Part shown: positions 27,810 through 36,672 of the stretch, piece by piece
How positions within the stretch are numbered: the first letter of the stretch is position 1
Layout: each line of letters opens with the position of its first letter
Assembly (NCBI RefSeq): GCF_900184225.1
Contig: NZ_FXWZ01000002.1
Span: forward strand, 850,369-914,368
DNA length: 64,000 nt
Origin: Brevibacterium ihuae
GTDB taxonomy: Bacteria; Actinomycetota; Actinomycetes; Actinomycetales; Brevibacteriaceae
Direction of reading: 5' to 3'
Translations under genes and position numbers: made by a program
The notes under the pieces: generated by a model
What the model saw: only the letters and a program-made list of their open reading frames with translations
What the model was told of the DNA's origin: nothing
Database searches by the model: none

Positions 27810-28980
27810 ACAGCAGAAGCGCGAGGCCGAGCCCGGCGACGAGATTGACGAGGGTCGCGGCGGTGAAGACGAGGATCGGCTTCCAGCCGGCCTCCCGCAC
27901 CGAGGAGACCGTGAACTCGAGGCCGATCGACACGAACGCGAGGCTGAGCGCCCACACCTGGAGCTCCTTCGCCGCATCGAGGCGCGGTTCGAGGACCGCG
28001 GGGTCCATGGTGGCGCCGAGGACCGTGGCGATGATCGAGGCGAAGAGGAACCCGAGGACGAACTTGGGGAACCGGTCCCACACCATCGCCCAGGCCCGCG
28101 GCCGCGGTGCCCCGGCATCCGCGGCGGCCCCGGACGCCGGTGCCTCGCCGGCGCCTGCCCTGCGATCGACGCGCAGGGTGAAGTACAGGGTGAGGAGCAC
28201 CGCGACGAAGCCGAGGAGCGCGTTCTGCGTGACCTTGACGATCGAGGCGATCTGCAGCGGCTGCTCGCCGGCCACGGTGCCCGCGGCCGTCACCGCCGCG
28301 GTGGTGTCGATGTTGCCGCCGATCCAGGCACCGGTCACCGCCGGCGGCAGACCCAGGAGGCCGGCGAGCCACGGCAGGAGGAAGATCGAGGGCACCGCGA
28401 ACACGATGACGAGGGTCGCGGTGTAGGCGAGCTGCTCCTTCTTCGCCCGCACCGCGCCGGCGGCGGCGACCGCGGCGCTCACGCCGCAGATCGACAGCGC
28501 CGAGGCGAGCAGCGCCCGCAGGCGGTCGTCGAGGCCGAGCACGCCGGCGAACCACCAGGTGAATGCGAAGACGATCGCGATGAGGCAGACCGCCTGGATC
28601 ACCGCCGGGCCGAAGGCCTTGACGAAGATCGCGAAGTTGATCGTCGCGCCGAGGAGCACGAGTCCGATCTTGATGAAGAGCTCGGTGCGGAACGCGGCCT
28701 CCATCCGGTCCCGGATCCCGCACAGGGAGAGGACGGCGTTGGCGAGGAAGCCGAGCGCGATCGCGTAGATCGGGTACTCGATCGACTCCGCGATGTCGCC
28801 GAACCACGTCCCCGCGGCGAGCGCGGGGACGGCGTCGGTGAGGTACTGCACGAGGCCCGCGAGGCCGAACACGATGATCGCACCGATGCCGGTCCACAGC
28901 GCCCGGCGGCCCGTGGACGTCCGACGGGCGGGCGCCTCGGGCGCGGCGTCGGTGCCGGGCGCGGCGTCGGCCCGGCTCAC
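27790..28980 (-). CDS. YeiH-type putative sulfate exporter (UPF0324/PSE family)
   Basis: A 396-residue membrane protein with about 11 helices. Family stretches include FIKIGLVLLGATINFAIFVK, SICGVSAAVAAAGAVRAKK and AWIGGNIDTTAAVTAAG. Members are called sulfate exporters on slim evidence. The GTG at 28980 overlaps the stop of a 44-residue membrane-protein gene (GTGA), so translation is coupled; the frame stays open upstream without meaning. An extended nonconserved loop ([17 protein letters not shown]) lies near residue 275. It converges on and overlaps pdxT by 20 bases. Confidence 0.88.
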   Translation of the reverse strand: MSRADAAPGTDAAPEAPARRTSTGRRALWTGIGAIIVFGLAGLVQYLTDAVPALAAGTWFGDIAESIEYPIYAIALGFLANAVLSLCGIRDRMEAAFRTELFIKIGLVLLGATINFAIFVKAFGPAVIQAVCLIAIVFAFTWWFAGVLGLDDRLRALLASALSICGVSAAVAAAGAVRAKKEQLAYTATLVIVFAVPSIFLLPWLAGLLGLPPAVTGAWIGGNIDTTAAVTAAGTVAGEQPLQIASIVKVTQNALLGFVAVLLTLYFTLRVDRRAGAGEAPASGAAADAGAPRPRAWAMVWDRFPKFVLGFLFASIIATVLGATMDPAVLEPRLDAAKELQVWALSLAFVSIGLEFTVSSVREAGWKPILVFTAATLVNLVAGLGLALLLFSSFEF

Positions 28981-29111
28981 GGGATGATCTCCGGGCCGAT
29001 GATGCCGAGGAGGCACGCGGCGAGGAGCACGAGCCCGATGATCGTCGCGGTCCAGTCCTCGTTGAGGGAGAACCGGCCGTGGTCGTCCGGTGCGCTGCTG
29101 TCCTCGTCCAC
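28977..29111 (-). CDS. Small single-helix membrane protein coupled to the YeiH-type exporter
   Basis: A 44-residue ORF from GTG 29111 (preceded by GAGAGGA): acidic N-terminus (VDEDSSAPDDHGRFSLNEDW) followed by one membrane helix, TIIGLVLLAACLLGIIG. Its stop overlaps the exporter's GTG by 4 bases. I recognise no named family. Position and size suggest an accessory or assembly subunit of the exporter; that is inference. It is easily missed by gene finders. Confidence 0.72.
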   Translation of the reverse strand: MDEDSSAPDDHGRFSLNEDWTATIIGLVLLAACLLGIIGPEIIP

Positions 29112-29365
29112 CCGTGAGTCCTCTCGTCGATCCGCCGCGTCCGGTCGACCCGGTTCGCAGGTCGACCTCCCCAATCCTACGAGCTGCCGCGCCCGGGTCG
29201 GACACCCGCGGATCGAGGGGAGGAGAATTCACCCTCCCGTCATCCGGGCACACTTGCTCACCTGCGCACATCTCGACTTGTCGCCCGCCGCGGCGCTCGC
29301 TAGAACTGGGAGTGCACGGTCGGCCCCACCCGGCACCGACCCCGGCGCGAAGACGAGGAGGAAGC

Positions 29366-30160
29366 ATGGAGAACGTGCTCTTCGCCTTCGCGCTCACCCT
29401 GGGCGCCGGCCTCGCCACCGCGGTGGGCGGTGTCGTCGCCGTGCTCGGCGGGGCCGAGTCGAAGCGCTTCCTCGCCGCCGCCCTCGGGTTCTCCGGCGGC
29501 GTCATGGTCTACGTGTCGATGATCGAGATCCTCCCCAAGGCCACGGAATCCCTCACCGAGGAGCACTCGCAGTCCGCCGCCGGCTGGCTCACGGCCGCCG
29601 GGTTCTTCGCCGGCATCGCCCTCATCGCGATCATCGACCGGCTCGTCCCCGACGCGGTGAATCCCCACGAGGTGCCCGGAGATCGCCTCGCGGCGCACCG
29701 TCGCGAGCACGCACTGCTGCGGATGGGCCTCTTCACCGCCGGTGCGATCGCCCTCCACAACTTCCCCGAGGGGTTCGCGACCTTCCTCTCCGGACTGCAG
29801 AGCCCGGAGATCGCGATCCCCATCGCGATCGCGATCGCGATCCACAACATCCCGGAGGGCATCGCCGTCGCCGCCCCGGTCCACTATGCGACGGGCTCGC
29901 GGAAGCGCGCGCTCGGCTACGCCACGCTCGCCGGCCTCGCCGAGCCCGCCGGTGCGCTCATCGGCTTCGCGGTCCTCGCACCCTTCGTCACCCCGACGCT
30001 GTTCGGCCTCGTGTTCGCTGCGGTCGCCGGGATCATGGTCTTCATCTCCTTCGACGAGCTGCTGCCCACCGCGGAGCGCTACGGCCACCACCACCACGCG
30101 GTGTACGGCCTCGTCGCCGGCATGGCGGTCATGGCGCTCAGCCTGCTCCTCCTCACCTGA
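29366..30160 (+). CDS. ZIP-family divalent metal transporter (ZupT-like)
   Basis: A 264-residue cytoplasmic-membrane transporter for zinc and related cations. The two ZIP metal-site motifs are clear: HNFPEGFATF near residue 130 (helix 4) and HNIPEGIAVA near residue 160 (helix 5); a histidine-rich loop (YGHHHHAVYG) lies near residue 239. Eight helices are likely. GAGGAGGAAGC precedes the ATG at 29366. It is divergent from the small membrane protein and YeiH exporter; in the 254-base gap I see TAGAAC (29300-29305) as a possible -10 and nothing else distinct. Confidence 0.93.
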   Translation: MENVLFAFALTLGAGLATAVGGVVAVLGGAESKRFLAAALGFSGGVMVYVSMIEILPKATESLTEEHSQSAAGWLTAAGFFAGIALIAIIDRLVPDAVNPHEVPGDRLAAHRREHALLRMGLFTAGAIALHNFPEGFATFLSGLQSPEIAIPIAIAIAIHNIPEGIAVAAPVHYATGSRKRALGYATLAGLAEPAGALIGFAVLAPFVTPTLFGLVFAAVAGIMVFISFDELLPTAERYGHHHHAVYGLVAGMAVMALSLLLLT

Positions 30161-30219
30161 CCGTATGCTGGTGCCCTGTCGAGCGCGGCGGCCCGAGCGG
30201 CACCGCACCAGGAGGCACC

Positions 30220-31878
30220 ATGGACACCGACGTCCTCGTCATCGGCACCGGTCTCTCCGGCCTCGTCGCCGCGACCGAGGCGGCCCGCGCCGGAGCGCGC
30301 GTCGTCCTCGTCGACCAGGAGGGCGAGCAGGACCTCGGCGGACAGGCGTACTGGTCGTTCGGCGGCCTCTTCCTCGTCGACTCCCCCGAGCAGCGCCGGA
30401 TGGGGATCCGCGACTCCCCCGCTCTCGCGCACGCCGACTGGATGGGCTCGGCCGGGTTCGAGGAGCACGACGGGTGGCCGCGCCGCTGGGCCGAGGCGTA
30501 CCTCGACTTCGCCCACGGGGAGAAGCGCGCGTGGCTCCACGACATGGGTCACCGGTTCTTCCCCGTGGTGGGCTGGGCCGAGCGGGGCGACGGCACCGCT
30601 GACGGCCACGGCAACTCCGTGCCCCGCTTCCACATCACCTGGGGCACCGGGCCCGGGATCGTCGCACCGTTCGTCGCCCGGGCCAAGGAGCTCATCGCCT
30701 CGGGATCCCTGCATGTCCATTTCCGGCACCGGGTCGACGCGCTCGTCCGCGAGGACGGCGCGGTCGCCGGGGTGCGCGGCTCCGTCCTCGCTCCCGATAC
30801 GAGCCCGCGCGGCGTCGCGTCGACCCGTGAGGCCGTCGGGGAGTTCGCGATCCGCGCCGGGGCGACGATCATCGCCTCCGGCGGCATCGGGGCGAACCAC
30901 GCGCTCGTCCGCGAGAACTGGCCGGCCGACCTCGGCGCTCCCCCGCGCACCATGGTCTCCGGGGTGCCGGAGTACGTCGACGGGAGGATGATCCCGATCG
31001 CCCAGGCCGCCGGCGCCCACCTGCTCAACCCCACCCGGATGTGGCACTACACCGAGGGCATCCGCAACTGGGATCCGGTGTGGGCGGGACACGGCATCCG
31101 GATCCTCCCCGGACCGTCCTCGCTGTGGCTCGACGACCGCGGCCGCCGGCTGCCCGTGCCGCTGTTCCCCGGTGACGACACCCGGGCGACGCTGAGACAT
31201 CTGCGGGAGATCGACGCGGAGCACTCGTGGTTCGTCCTCAACCAGCGCATCATCGAGAAGGAGTTCGCACTGTCGGGCTCGGAGCAGAATCCGGATCTCA
31301 CCGGGAAGTCGATCCGGCAGACGCTCGGGCGGGCGCGGCCGGGGGCGACCCCGCCGGTCGAGGCGTTCAAGAAGCACGGGGAGGACTTCGTCGTCGCCGA
31401 CTCCCTCGAGGAGCTCGTCGCCGGGATGAACGCACTCACCGGGGCGGGGCCGGGTTCCCAGCGCGTCCTCGATCCGGCGGAGATCCGCCGGATCGTCGAG
31501 GCGCGCGATGCGCAGGTCGACAACCCCTTCGGCAAGGACGCCCAGCTCGCGGCGATCCGGCAGGCCCGCGCCTTCAGCGGCGATCGGCTCATCCGGGTGG
31601 CGCCGGTGCACCGGATCCTCGAACCGGCGGCCGGCCCGCTCATCGCCGTCCGGCTCCACGTCCTCACCCGGAAGACCCTCGGCGGCCTCCACACCGATCT
31701 GCAGGCACGGGCGCTCGACGAGCACGGCACGCCGATCCCCGGCCTCTACGCCGCGGGCGAGGCCGCCGGATTCGGCGGCGGCGGGATGCACGGGTTCAAC
31801 TCGCTCGAGGGCACCTTCCTCGGCGGCTGCCTGTTCTCCGGCCGGGTGGCCGGGCGCGCGGCCGCCGCCGCAGTCTGA
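30220..31878 (+). CDS. FAD-binding dehydrogenase (flavocytochrome/KstD-type fold)
   Basis: A 552-residue flavoprotein of the fumarate reductase/3-ketosteroid dehydrogenase superfamily. The N-terminal FAD motif VIGTGLSGLVAATEAARAGA lies at residues 6-25, followed by the GGQAYWSFGGLF loop typical of this 'FAD-binding dehydrogenase' subgroup; the C-terminal FAD site is GLYAAGEAAGFGGGGMHGFN near residue 505. Subgroup members are annotated without a substrate; a steroid or enoyl substrate is possible. CAGGAGGCACC precedes ATG 30220. A very long in-frame extension upstream is antisense noise. It stands as a single transcription unit. Confidence 0.9.
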   Translation: MDTDVLVIGTGLSGLVAATEAARAGARVVLVDQEGEQDLGGQAYWSFGGLFLVDSPEQRRMGIRDSPALAHADWMGSAGFEEHDGWPRRWAEAYLDFAHGEKRAWLHDMGHRFFPVVGWAERGDGTADGHGNSVPRFHITWGTGPGIVAPFVARAKELIASGSLHVHFRHRVDALVREDGAVAGVRGSVLAPDTSPRGVASTREAVGEFAIRAGATIIASGGIGANHALVRENWPADLGAPPRTMVSGVPEYVDGRMIPIAQAAGAHLLNPTRMWHYTEGIRNWDPVWAGHGIRILPGPSSLWLDDRGRRLPVPLFPGDDTRATLRHLREIDAEHSWFVLNQRIIEKEFALSGSEQNPDLTGKSIRQTLGRARPGATPPVEAFKKHGEDFVVADSLEELVAGMNALTGAGPGSQRVLDPAEIRRIVEARDAQVDNPFGKDAQLAAIRQARAFSGDRLIRVAPVHRILEPAAGPLIAVRLHVLTRKTLGGLHTDLQARALDEHGTPIPGLYAAGEAAGFGGGGMHGFNSLEGTFLGGCLFSGRVAGRAAAAAV

Positions 31879-31936
31879 GGGTTGCACAGCGCTCCCGAAC
31901 CTGCACCGTGCTCCCCACCGACACGGCGGCCCGCGC

Positions 31937-32869
31937 TCACACGACGACGCTGAGCGCGCCCGCGGCGATCCCGAGATCCATCTCCACCGCCTCCGGGAAC
32001 GGCTCCCCGTCGAGGTGGACCGCGGTCGGCGACGCCGGGACGAGGTGGGCCCGCGGGGTCCGGTGATAAGCGAGGTCGGCCGGCACGCCGGAGCGCAGTC
32101 CGAGTCCGTAGGCCGCGATCGCCGACCACCCGGCGAGTGTCGGCGGGGTGCACACGAGGAGTTCGAGATCGCCGCTGCCGGGACCGCCGTGGGGGAACAC
32201 GCGGATGCCGGCGGGAGCGCGGGAGATGTTCCCCGCGAGCACGCTCCATACCGGTCCGTCGAGCTCCCCGCCGGGGATCCGCACCCGGGCGCGGATCCCC
32301 GGTGACCGGAGGAACCGGGCACCGCGGAGCAGGTACGCCGGCCACCCCAGACGGTGCTTGAGGCGGTCGGTGAGCGCCATGACGGTCCGCGCGTCCTCGC
32401 CGAGCCCGGCGGCGGCGAGGAACACCTCGGACGATTCCCGGCCCCAGCGGTTCCGCACCCGGGCGGTGCCGACATCGGCCGACCGGCACCGGGAGGAGAA
32501 CAGCCGCGCCGGCTGCACCGGTCCGGGCCGGATCCCGAGATTCCGGGCGAAGAGGTTGGCGGTGCCGGTGGGGACGATGAGGAGCGGGACGGTGCCCGGT
32601 GCCGCGCCGGAGTCCGCGGAGAGCAGGCCGCGGACCGTCGAGCGGACGGTCCCGTCGCCGCCGATGACGACGAGCCGCGCCGCTCCCGAGCGCACCGCCG
32701 CCGCCGCCTGCTCAGCGCCCTCGCGGACCCGCGTGGTCCGGGACACCGAGTACGGGATGCCGCGGGCGTCGAGGAGGGAGCTCGCCTCGGCGAGGCGGCG
32801 CAGACCGGCCGCGTGGACCGGGTTGACGACGAAGGCCCAGGGCGCCGCCGGATCCGCGTGCCGGTTCAT
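31937..32869 (-). CDS. Diacylglycerol kinase-family lipid kinase (YegS/DgkB-like)
   Basis: A 310-residue lipid kinase with the catalytic-domain signature: N-terminal VVNPVHAAGLRRLAE, nucleotide-binding LVVIGGDGTVRSTVRGLL near residues 66-83, and VPTGTANLFARNLGI near residues 99-113. It would phosphorylate diacylglycerol or a related lipid at the membrane. The expected NP-x-SG start is NPVHAAG, a small departure. It lies 12 bases downstream of the NlpC/P60 hydrolase gene on the same strand and is probably co-transcribed. Confidence 0.88.
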   Translation of the reverse strand: MNRHADPAAPWAFVVNPVHAAGLRRLAEASSLLDARGIPYSVSRTTRVREGAEQAAAAVRSGAARLVVIGGDGTVRSTVRGLLSADSGAAPGTVPLLIVPTGTANLFARNLGIRPGPVQPARLFSSRCRSADVGTARVRNRWGRESSEVFLAAAGLGEDARTVMALTDRLKHRLGWPAYLLRGARFLRSPGIRARVRIPGGELDGPVWSVLAGNISRAPAGIRVFPHGGPGSGDLELLVCTPPTLAGWSAIAAYGLGLRSGVPADLAYHRTPRAHLVPASPTAVHLDGEPFPEAVEMDLGIAAGALSVVV

Positions 32870-32881
32870 CGGCGCACCGGA

Positions 32882-33979
32882 TCAGAGGTAGCGCTGGGCC
32901 CCGGCGAACTGCCCGCTGCGGTCCCAGGCGCGCCAGTCGACGATCTCGACGTCCTTCGAGGCGTTCGGGGAGTGGATCATCTTCCCGTGCCCGATGTAGA
33001 TGCCGACGTGGTGGACCGCGCCGCGGCCGCCGCGGCCGGCGAAGAAGAGGAGGTCGCCGACGGCGATGTCCTGCGTCCGCACCGCGGTTCCACCCTCCGA
33101 CTGCGGTCCCGAGTCGCGCGGGAGGTCGATGCCGTGGGCACGGAACACCGCCCAGGTGAAGCCGGAGCAGTCGAAGCCCGCCGGCGAGGTGCCGCCCCAC
33201 AGATAGGGGGTGCCGAGGAACGACCGGGCGGTGGACACGATCTCCGAGGGCTTCGGTGCCGCCGGCCCTGACCCGGACCGGAGGACGTCGACATCGGCGG
33301 CGTCCGCCCAGGCCTTCGACCCGTCGGGCAGGGCGACGCGCACCCGGTCCCCGGAGCGGGCGAGAACCGGGACCTCGGCGGTGAACGGGAGCTGCTCGAT
33401 CGCGTCCCCGTCGGGTCGATCGGTGACCTCGGTCGAGGCGGCGGTGACGACGGCGGTGTCCCGGGTCTCGAGCGCCCGGTCGAAATCGGGGTTCTCGACG
33501 AGCTGCCGGGCGGGCACCCAGCCGGGGTACCCGTGCTCCTCGCCGGGCTCCTCCTGCCCGGCGACGGCCACGCGCACCCACGCACCCCGGGTCTCGAGGA
33601 TGCGCACCTCGTCGCCGAGCAGCGCCTGCGTCTGCGTCTTCCCGGTGAGCGCGCGGCGCACCTCCGTCTGCCTCAGCGCCCGGTCCCAGGCACCCAGGCG
33701 CACCGGATTGCCGAGCGCCGGGTCGTCGATGCCGCGCGGCGAGCTCGGCGCGGTCCACAGCGTCGCGACCTTGACGTCGACGAAGGCCGTGTCGCCGGCG
33801 GCGAGGCCCTTCCCGGGCTCCGCGGTCGGGCCGGCCGACGGGGTGCTGTCCTGCGCGTGCCCGTTGAGGCCGGGCGCGGCGTAGATCGGAACCGCGGAGC
33901 CCGCGAGGAGTCCGAGTCCGAGGACGGCGGCGGCGAGAGTGCGGCCGCGAGGGCGGAATGCGGGCGTGCGAACAGACAT
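32882..33979 (-). CDS. Secreted NlpC/P60 (C40) peptidoglycan hydrolase with SH3-like domains
   Basis: A 365-residue exported cell-wall hydrolase. A signal peptide lies at residues 1-35 (basic head, LAAAVLGLGLLAGSAVPIYA, AxA-type cleavage). Two SH3-like segments follow (about 55-150, with WVRVAVAGQEEPGEEHGYPG, and 165-225). The C-terminal NlpC/P60 domain has cysteine in GFDCSGFTWAVF near residue 270 and histidine in AVHHVGIYIGHGKMIHSPN near residue 330. It should cleave D-gamma-glutamyl-diaminopimelate bonds. ATG 33979 follows GGAAGGA. The leader also contains a run of nine Cs (Gs on the plus strand, 34000-34008). Confidence 0.93.
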   Translation of the reverse strand: MSVRTPAFRPRGRTLAAAVLGLGLLAGSAVPIYAAPGLNGHAQDSTPSAGPTAEPGKGLAAGDTAFVDVKVATLWTAPSSPRGIDDPALGNPVRLGAWDRALRQTEVRRALTGKTQTQALLGDEVRILETRGAWVRVAVAGQEEPGEEHGYPGWVPARQLVENPDFDRALETRDTAVVTAASTEVTDRPDGDAIEQLPFTAEVPVLARSGDRVRVALPDGSKAWADAADVDVLRSGSGPAAPKPSEIVSTARSFLGTPYLWGGTSPAGFDCSGFTWAVFRAHGIDLPRDSGPQSEGGTAVRTQDIAVGDLLFFAGRGGRGAVHHVGIYIGHGKMIHSPNASKDVEIVDWRAWDRSGQFAGAQRYL

Positions 33980-33999
33980 GATGTCCTTCCAGTCGAACC

Positions 34000-34008
34000 G
34001 GGGGGGGG
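34000..34008. repeat. Nine-base G homopolymer in the NlpC/P60 gene leader
   Basis: Nine consecutive Gs on the plus strand (Cs in the mRNA sense) lie about 21 bases upstream of the NlpC/P60 start, just before its GGAAGGA. The rest of the 245-base gap up to 34224 shows no gene; a -10-like ATTGTC near 34143 may serve the DUF2243 gene. Such tracts can slip during replication. Confidence 0.8.
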
Positions 34009-34224
34009 AAGCCGGACAGCTGCGGTCAGTGTAGGCATGCGGGCGCCGCGCTCCCCGGTCGCGCACACGCGCCGGGCCGCCATCGTCATGGAATCGTGAC
34101 GCGGCCGCGATCCGGATTCCCGCAAGGAAACCTGTTCGAGACCATTGTCGGACCGGGGCCCCGGGGCGGACAATGGACGGGTCGCGCACGACTCCGCGCG
34201 GCCCACGACCGGAGGAGCGGGAGC

Positions 34225-34707
34225 ATGACAGCAGGACCGGCCACCGGGACCGCGAGCCCGACCGCCACCGATCGTCGCACCCTGGCTTCGGGCTTCCTGT
34301 TCGGCTGCGGGATCGCGGCCGCGATGATCGACCTCTTCGTCTTCCACCTGGGCCTCCAGTGGCATCACTTCTACGACCTGTCCACCCCGGAGATCGCGCT
34401 CGCGGCGGACGGGTTCTTCCACGCATTCGCCTGGTTCATCACCGTGGCCGGCGTCTTCCTCCTTGCCGACATCCACCGCAGGTCGCCGGTGCGCTGGGGC
34501 CGCTGGGCCGGGGCGGTGCTCGGCGGGGTCGGTGCCTTCCAGCTCTTCGACGGCGTCGTCAACCACAAGATCCTCGGCATCCACCAGATCCGCTACGGCG
34601 TCGACCTCCTCGTCTACGACCTCGTGTGGATCGGGTCGGCGGTGCTTCTGCTCGTCGCCGCTGGGCTCGTCCTGTGGGGCACGCGCTCGGCCCGCCGCAC
34701 CCGATGA
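34225..34707 (+). CDS. DUF2243 membrane protein
   Basis: A 160-residue membrane protein with four helices (near 22-40, 60-82, 95-112, 128-150). The family pattern is visible: GFLFGCGIAAAMIDLFVFHL with the conserved QWHHFYD, then FHAFAW and FDGVVNHKILGIHQIRYG, histidines that could bind metal or heme. Known only as DUF2243, regularly next to CtaG-like caa3 oxidase assembly genes, as here. GGAGGAGCGGGAGC precedes the ATG at 34225. It overlaps the next gene as ATGA. Confidence 0.9.
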   Translation: MTAGPATGTASPTATDRRTLASGFLFGCGIAAAMIDLFVFHLGLQWHHFYDLSTPEIALAADGFFHAFAWFITVAGVFLLADIHRRSPVRWGRWAGAVLGGVGAFQLFDGVVNHKILGIHQIRYGVDLLVYDLVWIGSAVLLLVAAGLVLWGTRSARRTR

Positions 34708-35528
34708 CCCTCGCCGGACACGACCACGGCCCGACTGCGGCGACGCTCAGCGGCTGGGTCGTGGTCGAATCCGTCGTCGCCGTCGTCCTCCTCGGCGCCG
34801 GGATCGGGTATCTCTTCGCTCTCCGCTCCGGGCGGCATCGCCGTCCGTGGCCCGCCCACCGCACGGTGCTCCTCGTCCTCGGCCTGGCGTGCGCCGGTGC
34901 CGGACTCGTCGGTCCGATCGCACGCGCGGGCCACGCGAGCTTCACCGCGCACATGCTCGCCCATCTGCTCGTCGGCATGATCGCTCCGCTCCTCCTCGTA
35001 CGCGCCGCACCGGTGACGGCACTCCTCCGCGGGCTGCCGCAGCAGCGGGCGCGCCTGCTCGCGCGGGCGCTCCGGTCGCCGTACGTCCGGTTCATCGGCT
35101 ACCCGGTGACCGCGGCCGTGCTCAACGCCGGCGGACTATGGGTGCTGTACTCGACGGGCCTGTTCCCCCTCATGCACGCCTCGCTCACCGTCCACGTCCT
35201 CGTGCACGTCCACGTGTTCGCCTCCGGCTACCTCCTCACCGCGTCGATCGTCGGCATCGACCCCGACCCCCACCGCGCCCCGTTCCGGCTCCGCGCCGCC
35301 GTGCTCATCGCCTTCATCGCCGCGCACTCGATCCTCGCGAAGCACCTCTACGCCCATCCGCCGGCGGGGGTCGAGGCGGCCGACGCCCGCATGGGCGCGC
35401 AGTTCATGTACTACGGCGGGGACGCCGTGGACGTCGTCCTCATCGTGCTCCTGTTCCTCGGCCTCCACCGGGCGCGCCGAGCGCGCGACACCGCACCGCG
35501 CCTCCCCTCGCCCACCGCCTCCCGGTGA
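34704..35528 (+). CDS. ctaG: CtaG-type cytochrome c oxidase assembly protein
   Basis: A 274-residue polytopic protein of the caa3_CtaG family, thought to help copper insertion into heme-copper oxidase. Seven helices are likely. Conserved histidine-bearing stretches: HASFTAHMLAHLLVGMIAPLLL near residue 75 and SLTVHVLVHVHVFASGYLL near residue 165, and a late MGAQFMYYGGDAVDV. It is translationally coupled to the DUF2243 gene; the pair probably acts in respiratory-chain or copper biogenesis. No oxidase subunits are in the window. Confidence 0.9.
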   Translation: MTLAGHDHGPTAATLSGWVVVESVVAVVLLGAGIGYLFALRSGRHRRPWPAHRTVLLVLGLACAGAGLVGPIARAGHASFTAHMLAHLLVGMIAPLLLVRAAPVTALLRGLPQQRARLLARALRSPYVRFIGYPVTAAVLNAGGLWVLYSTGLFPLMHASLTVHVLVHVHVFASGYLLTASIVGIDPDPHRAPFRLRAAVLIAFIAAHSILAKHLYAHPPAGVEAADARMGAQFMYYGGDAVDVVLIVLLFLGLHRARRARDTAPRLPSPTASR

Positions 35529-35540
35529 CACACTGGTCCC

Positions 35541-36044
35541 ATGGTCGCCGCCGGATCGCTCTCCGCCCTGAGCCGGGCCATCGGTCGACGCAGCAATGAC
35601 GTCGCCGTGCTCGAGGCGATGCTCGTCGTCGAGGAGAACCCGGTGACGCGCGCCCTCGATGCCGATGTGTGCTGGGAGTTCGTCAACTCCGGCGTCGACT
35701 TCGTGTTCGCCGGCGGGGTCCTCACCTCGATCGGCGTCCGCCTCGTCTACGACCGGACGAGCAGCTTCAACGGGATCGTCGTCCCCTCCTGGCTCGTCGC
35801 CGGGTGGCACCGACGGCCGGGGCCGGAGGAGATGCGCGAGCAGTTCGGCGACTCCATGGCCGCCGGGGAGACCGAGCCGGAGACCGTCCGGCTGCCGGAG
35901 TGGGAGGCCCTCGGCGATCCGTCCCCGCGCACCCGGCCGGGAACGCGGTGGGAGGTGTTCGAGCTCGACACGGGCATGCTCCACGTCGACTACGACGCGT
36001 CCGGCGCCGCGCGCATCCTCACCCTCATGGCCGAACCGGGCTGA
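35541..36044 (+). CDS. Hypothetical protein, 167 aa
   Basis: A soluble acidic protein I do not recognise. The first 35 residues look helical (RAIGRRSNDVAVLEAMLVVEENP); a mixed beta region follows (FVFAGGVLTSIGVRLVYDRTSSFNGIVVPSWLVAGWHRRP), and it ends with a conserved-looking RWEVFELDTGMLHVDYDASGAARILTLM. No signal peptide or membrane helix. Codon usage is like its neighbours, supporting a real gene. CACACT lies 7 bases before ATG without a Shine-Dalgarno, so it may be leaderless. It sits 12 bases after ctaG and 57 bases before the macro-domain gene. Confidence 0.7.
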   Translation: MVAAGSLSALSRAIGRRSNDVAVLEAMLVVEENPVTRALDADVCWEFVNSGVDFVFAGGVLTSIGVRLVYDRTSSFNGIVVPSWLVAGWHRRPGPEEMREQFGDSMAAGETEPETVRLPEWEALGDPSPRTRPGTRWEVFELDTGMLHVDYDASGAARILTLMAEPG

Positions 36045-36101
36045 GACCCGCAGCCCTCCGCGCCCCTCCCCCTCGGCCTCCCCGCTCGCTAGGCTCGGGA
36101 C

Positions 36102-36620
36102 ATGGAGATCACCCTGCGCACCGGAGACATCACCACCTCGACCCTCGACGCCGTGGTCAACGCGGCGAACTCCTCGCTGCTCGGCGGGGGCGGGGTCGAC
36201 GGCGCGATCCACCGCGCCGCCGGACCCGCGCTCCTCGCCGAGTGCCGGGAGCTGCGCGACTCGACGCTGCCCGACGGCCTGCCGCCGGGCCGAGCGGTCG
36301 CCACGGGTGCCGGCGACCTCGCCGCGCGGTGGGTCATCCACACCGTCGGCCCCAACCGGCACGCCGGCCAGACCGACGTCAGCGTGCTCGAATCGTGCTT
36401 CTCCGCCTCCCTCGACGAGGCGCAGCGCATCGGAGCGCACTCGGTGGCGTTCCCCGCGATCGGTGCCGGGGTGTACGGCTGGGACGCCGCCGAGGTCGCC
36501 CGCGCGGCACACCGGGCGCTCACCGCCGAGGACGCCGACGAACGATGGCCGGACGTCGCCCGGGTCGAGTTCGTGCTCTTCGGACAGGCCGCGGCGCAGG
36601 CCTTCGACGCCGTGTTCTGA
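36102..36620 (+). CDS. Macro-domain protein (O-acetyl-ADP-ribose deacetylase-like)
   Basis: A 172-residue single macro domain of the MacroD/YmdB type, binding ADP-ribose and probably removing ADP-ribose or O-acetyl-ADP-ribose adducts. Motifs: GDITTSTLDAVVNAANSSLL near residues 7-26, the catalytic loop GGGGVDGAIHRAAGP near residues 27-41, and the phosphate loop FPAIGAGVYGWDAAEVA near residues 118-134. TAGGCT at 36090-36095 is a -10-like hexamer 6 bases before ATG without a ribosome binding site, so a leaderless message is likely. Confidence 0.93.
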   Translation: MEITLRTGDITTSTLDAVVNAANSSLLGGGGVDGAIHRAAGPALLAECRELRDSTLPDGLPPGRAVATGAGDLAARWVIHTVGPNRHAGQTDVSVLESCFSASLDEAQRIGAHSVAFPAIGAGVYGWDAAEVARAAHRALTAEDADERWPDVARVEFVLFGQAAAQAFDAVF

Positions 36621-36672
36621 GGCCCCGCCGCCGTTCGCCGCCCGTGTCCGGGTCCTGTGCCAGAATGACCGC

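Noticed and set aside
27424-30219. Very long plus-strand frame leading into the FAD dehydrogenase
   Set aside because: Arginine/glycine/proline-rich shadow of pdxT, the YeiH exporter and the ZIP gene; the flavin-binding N-terminus and ribosome binding site at 30220 define the gene.
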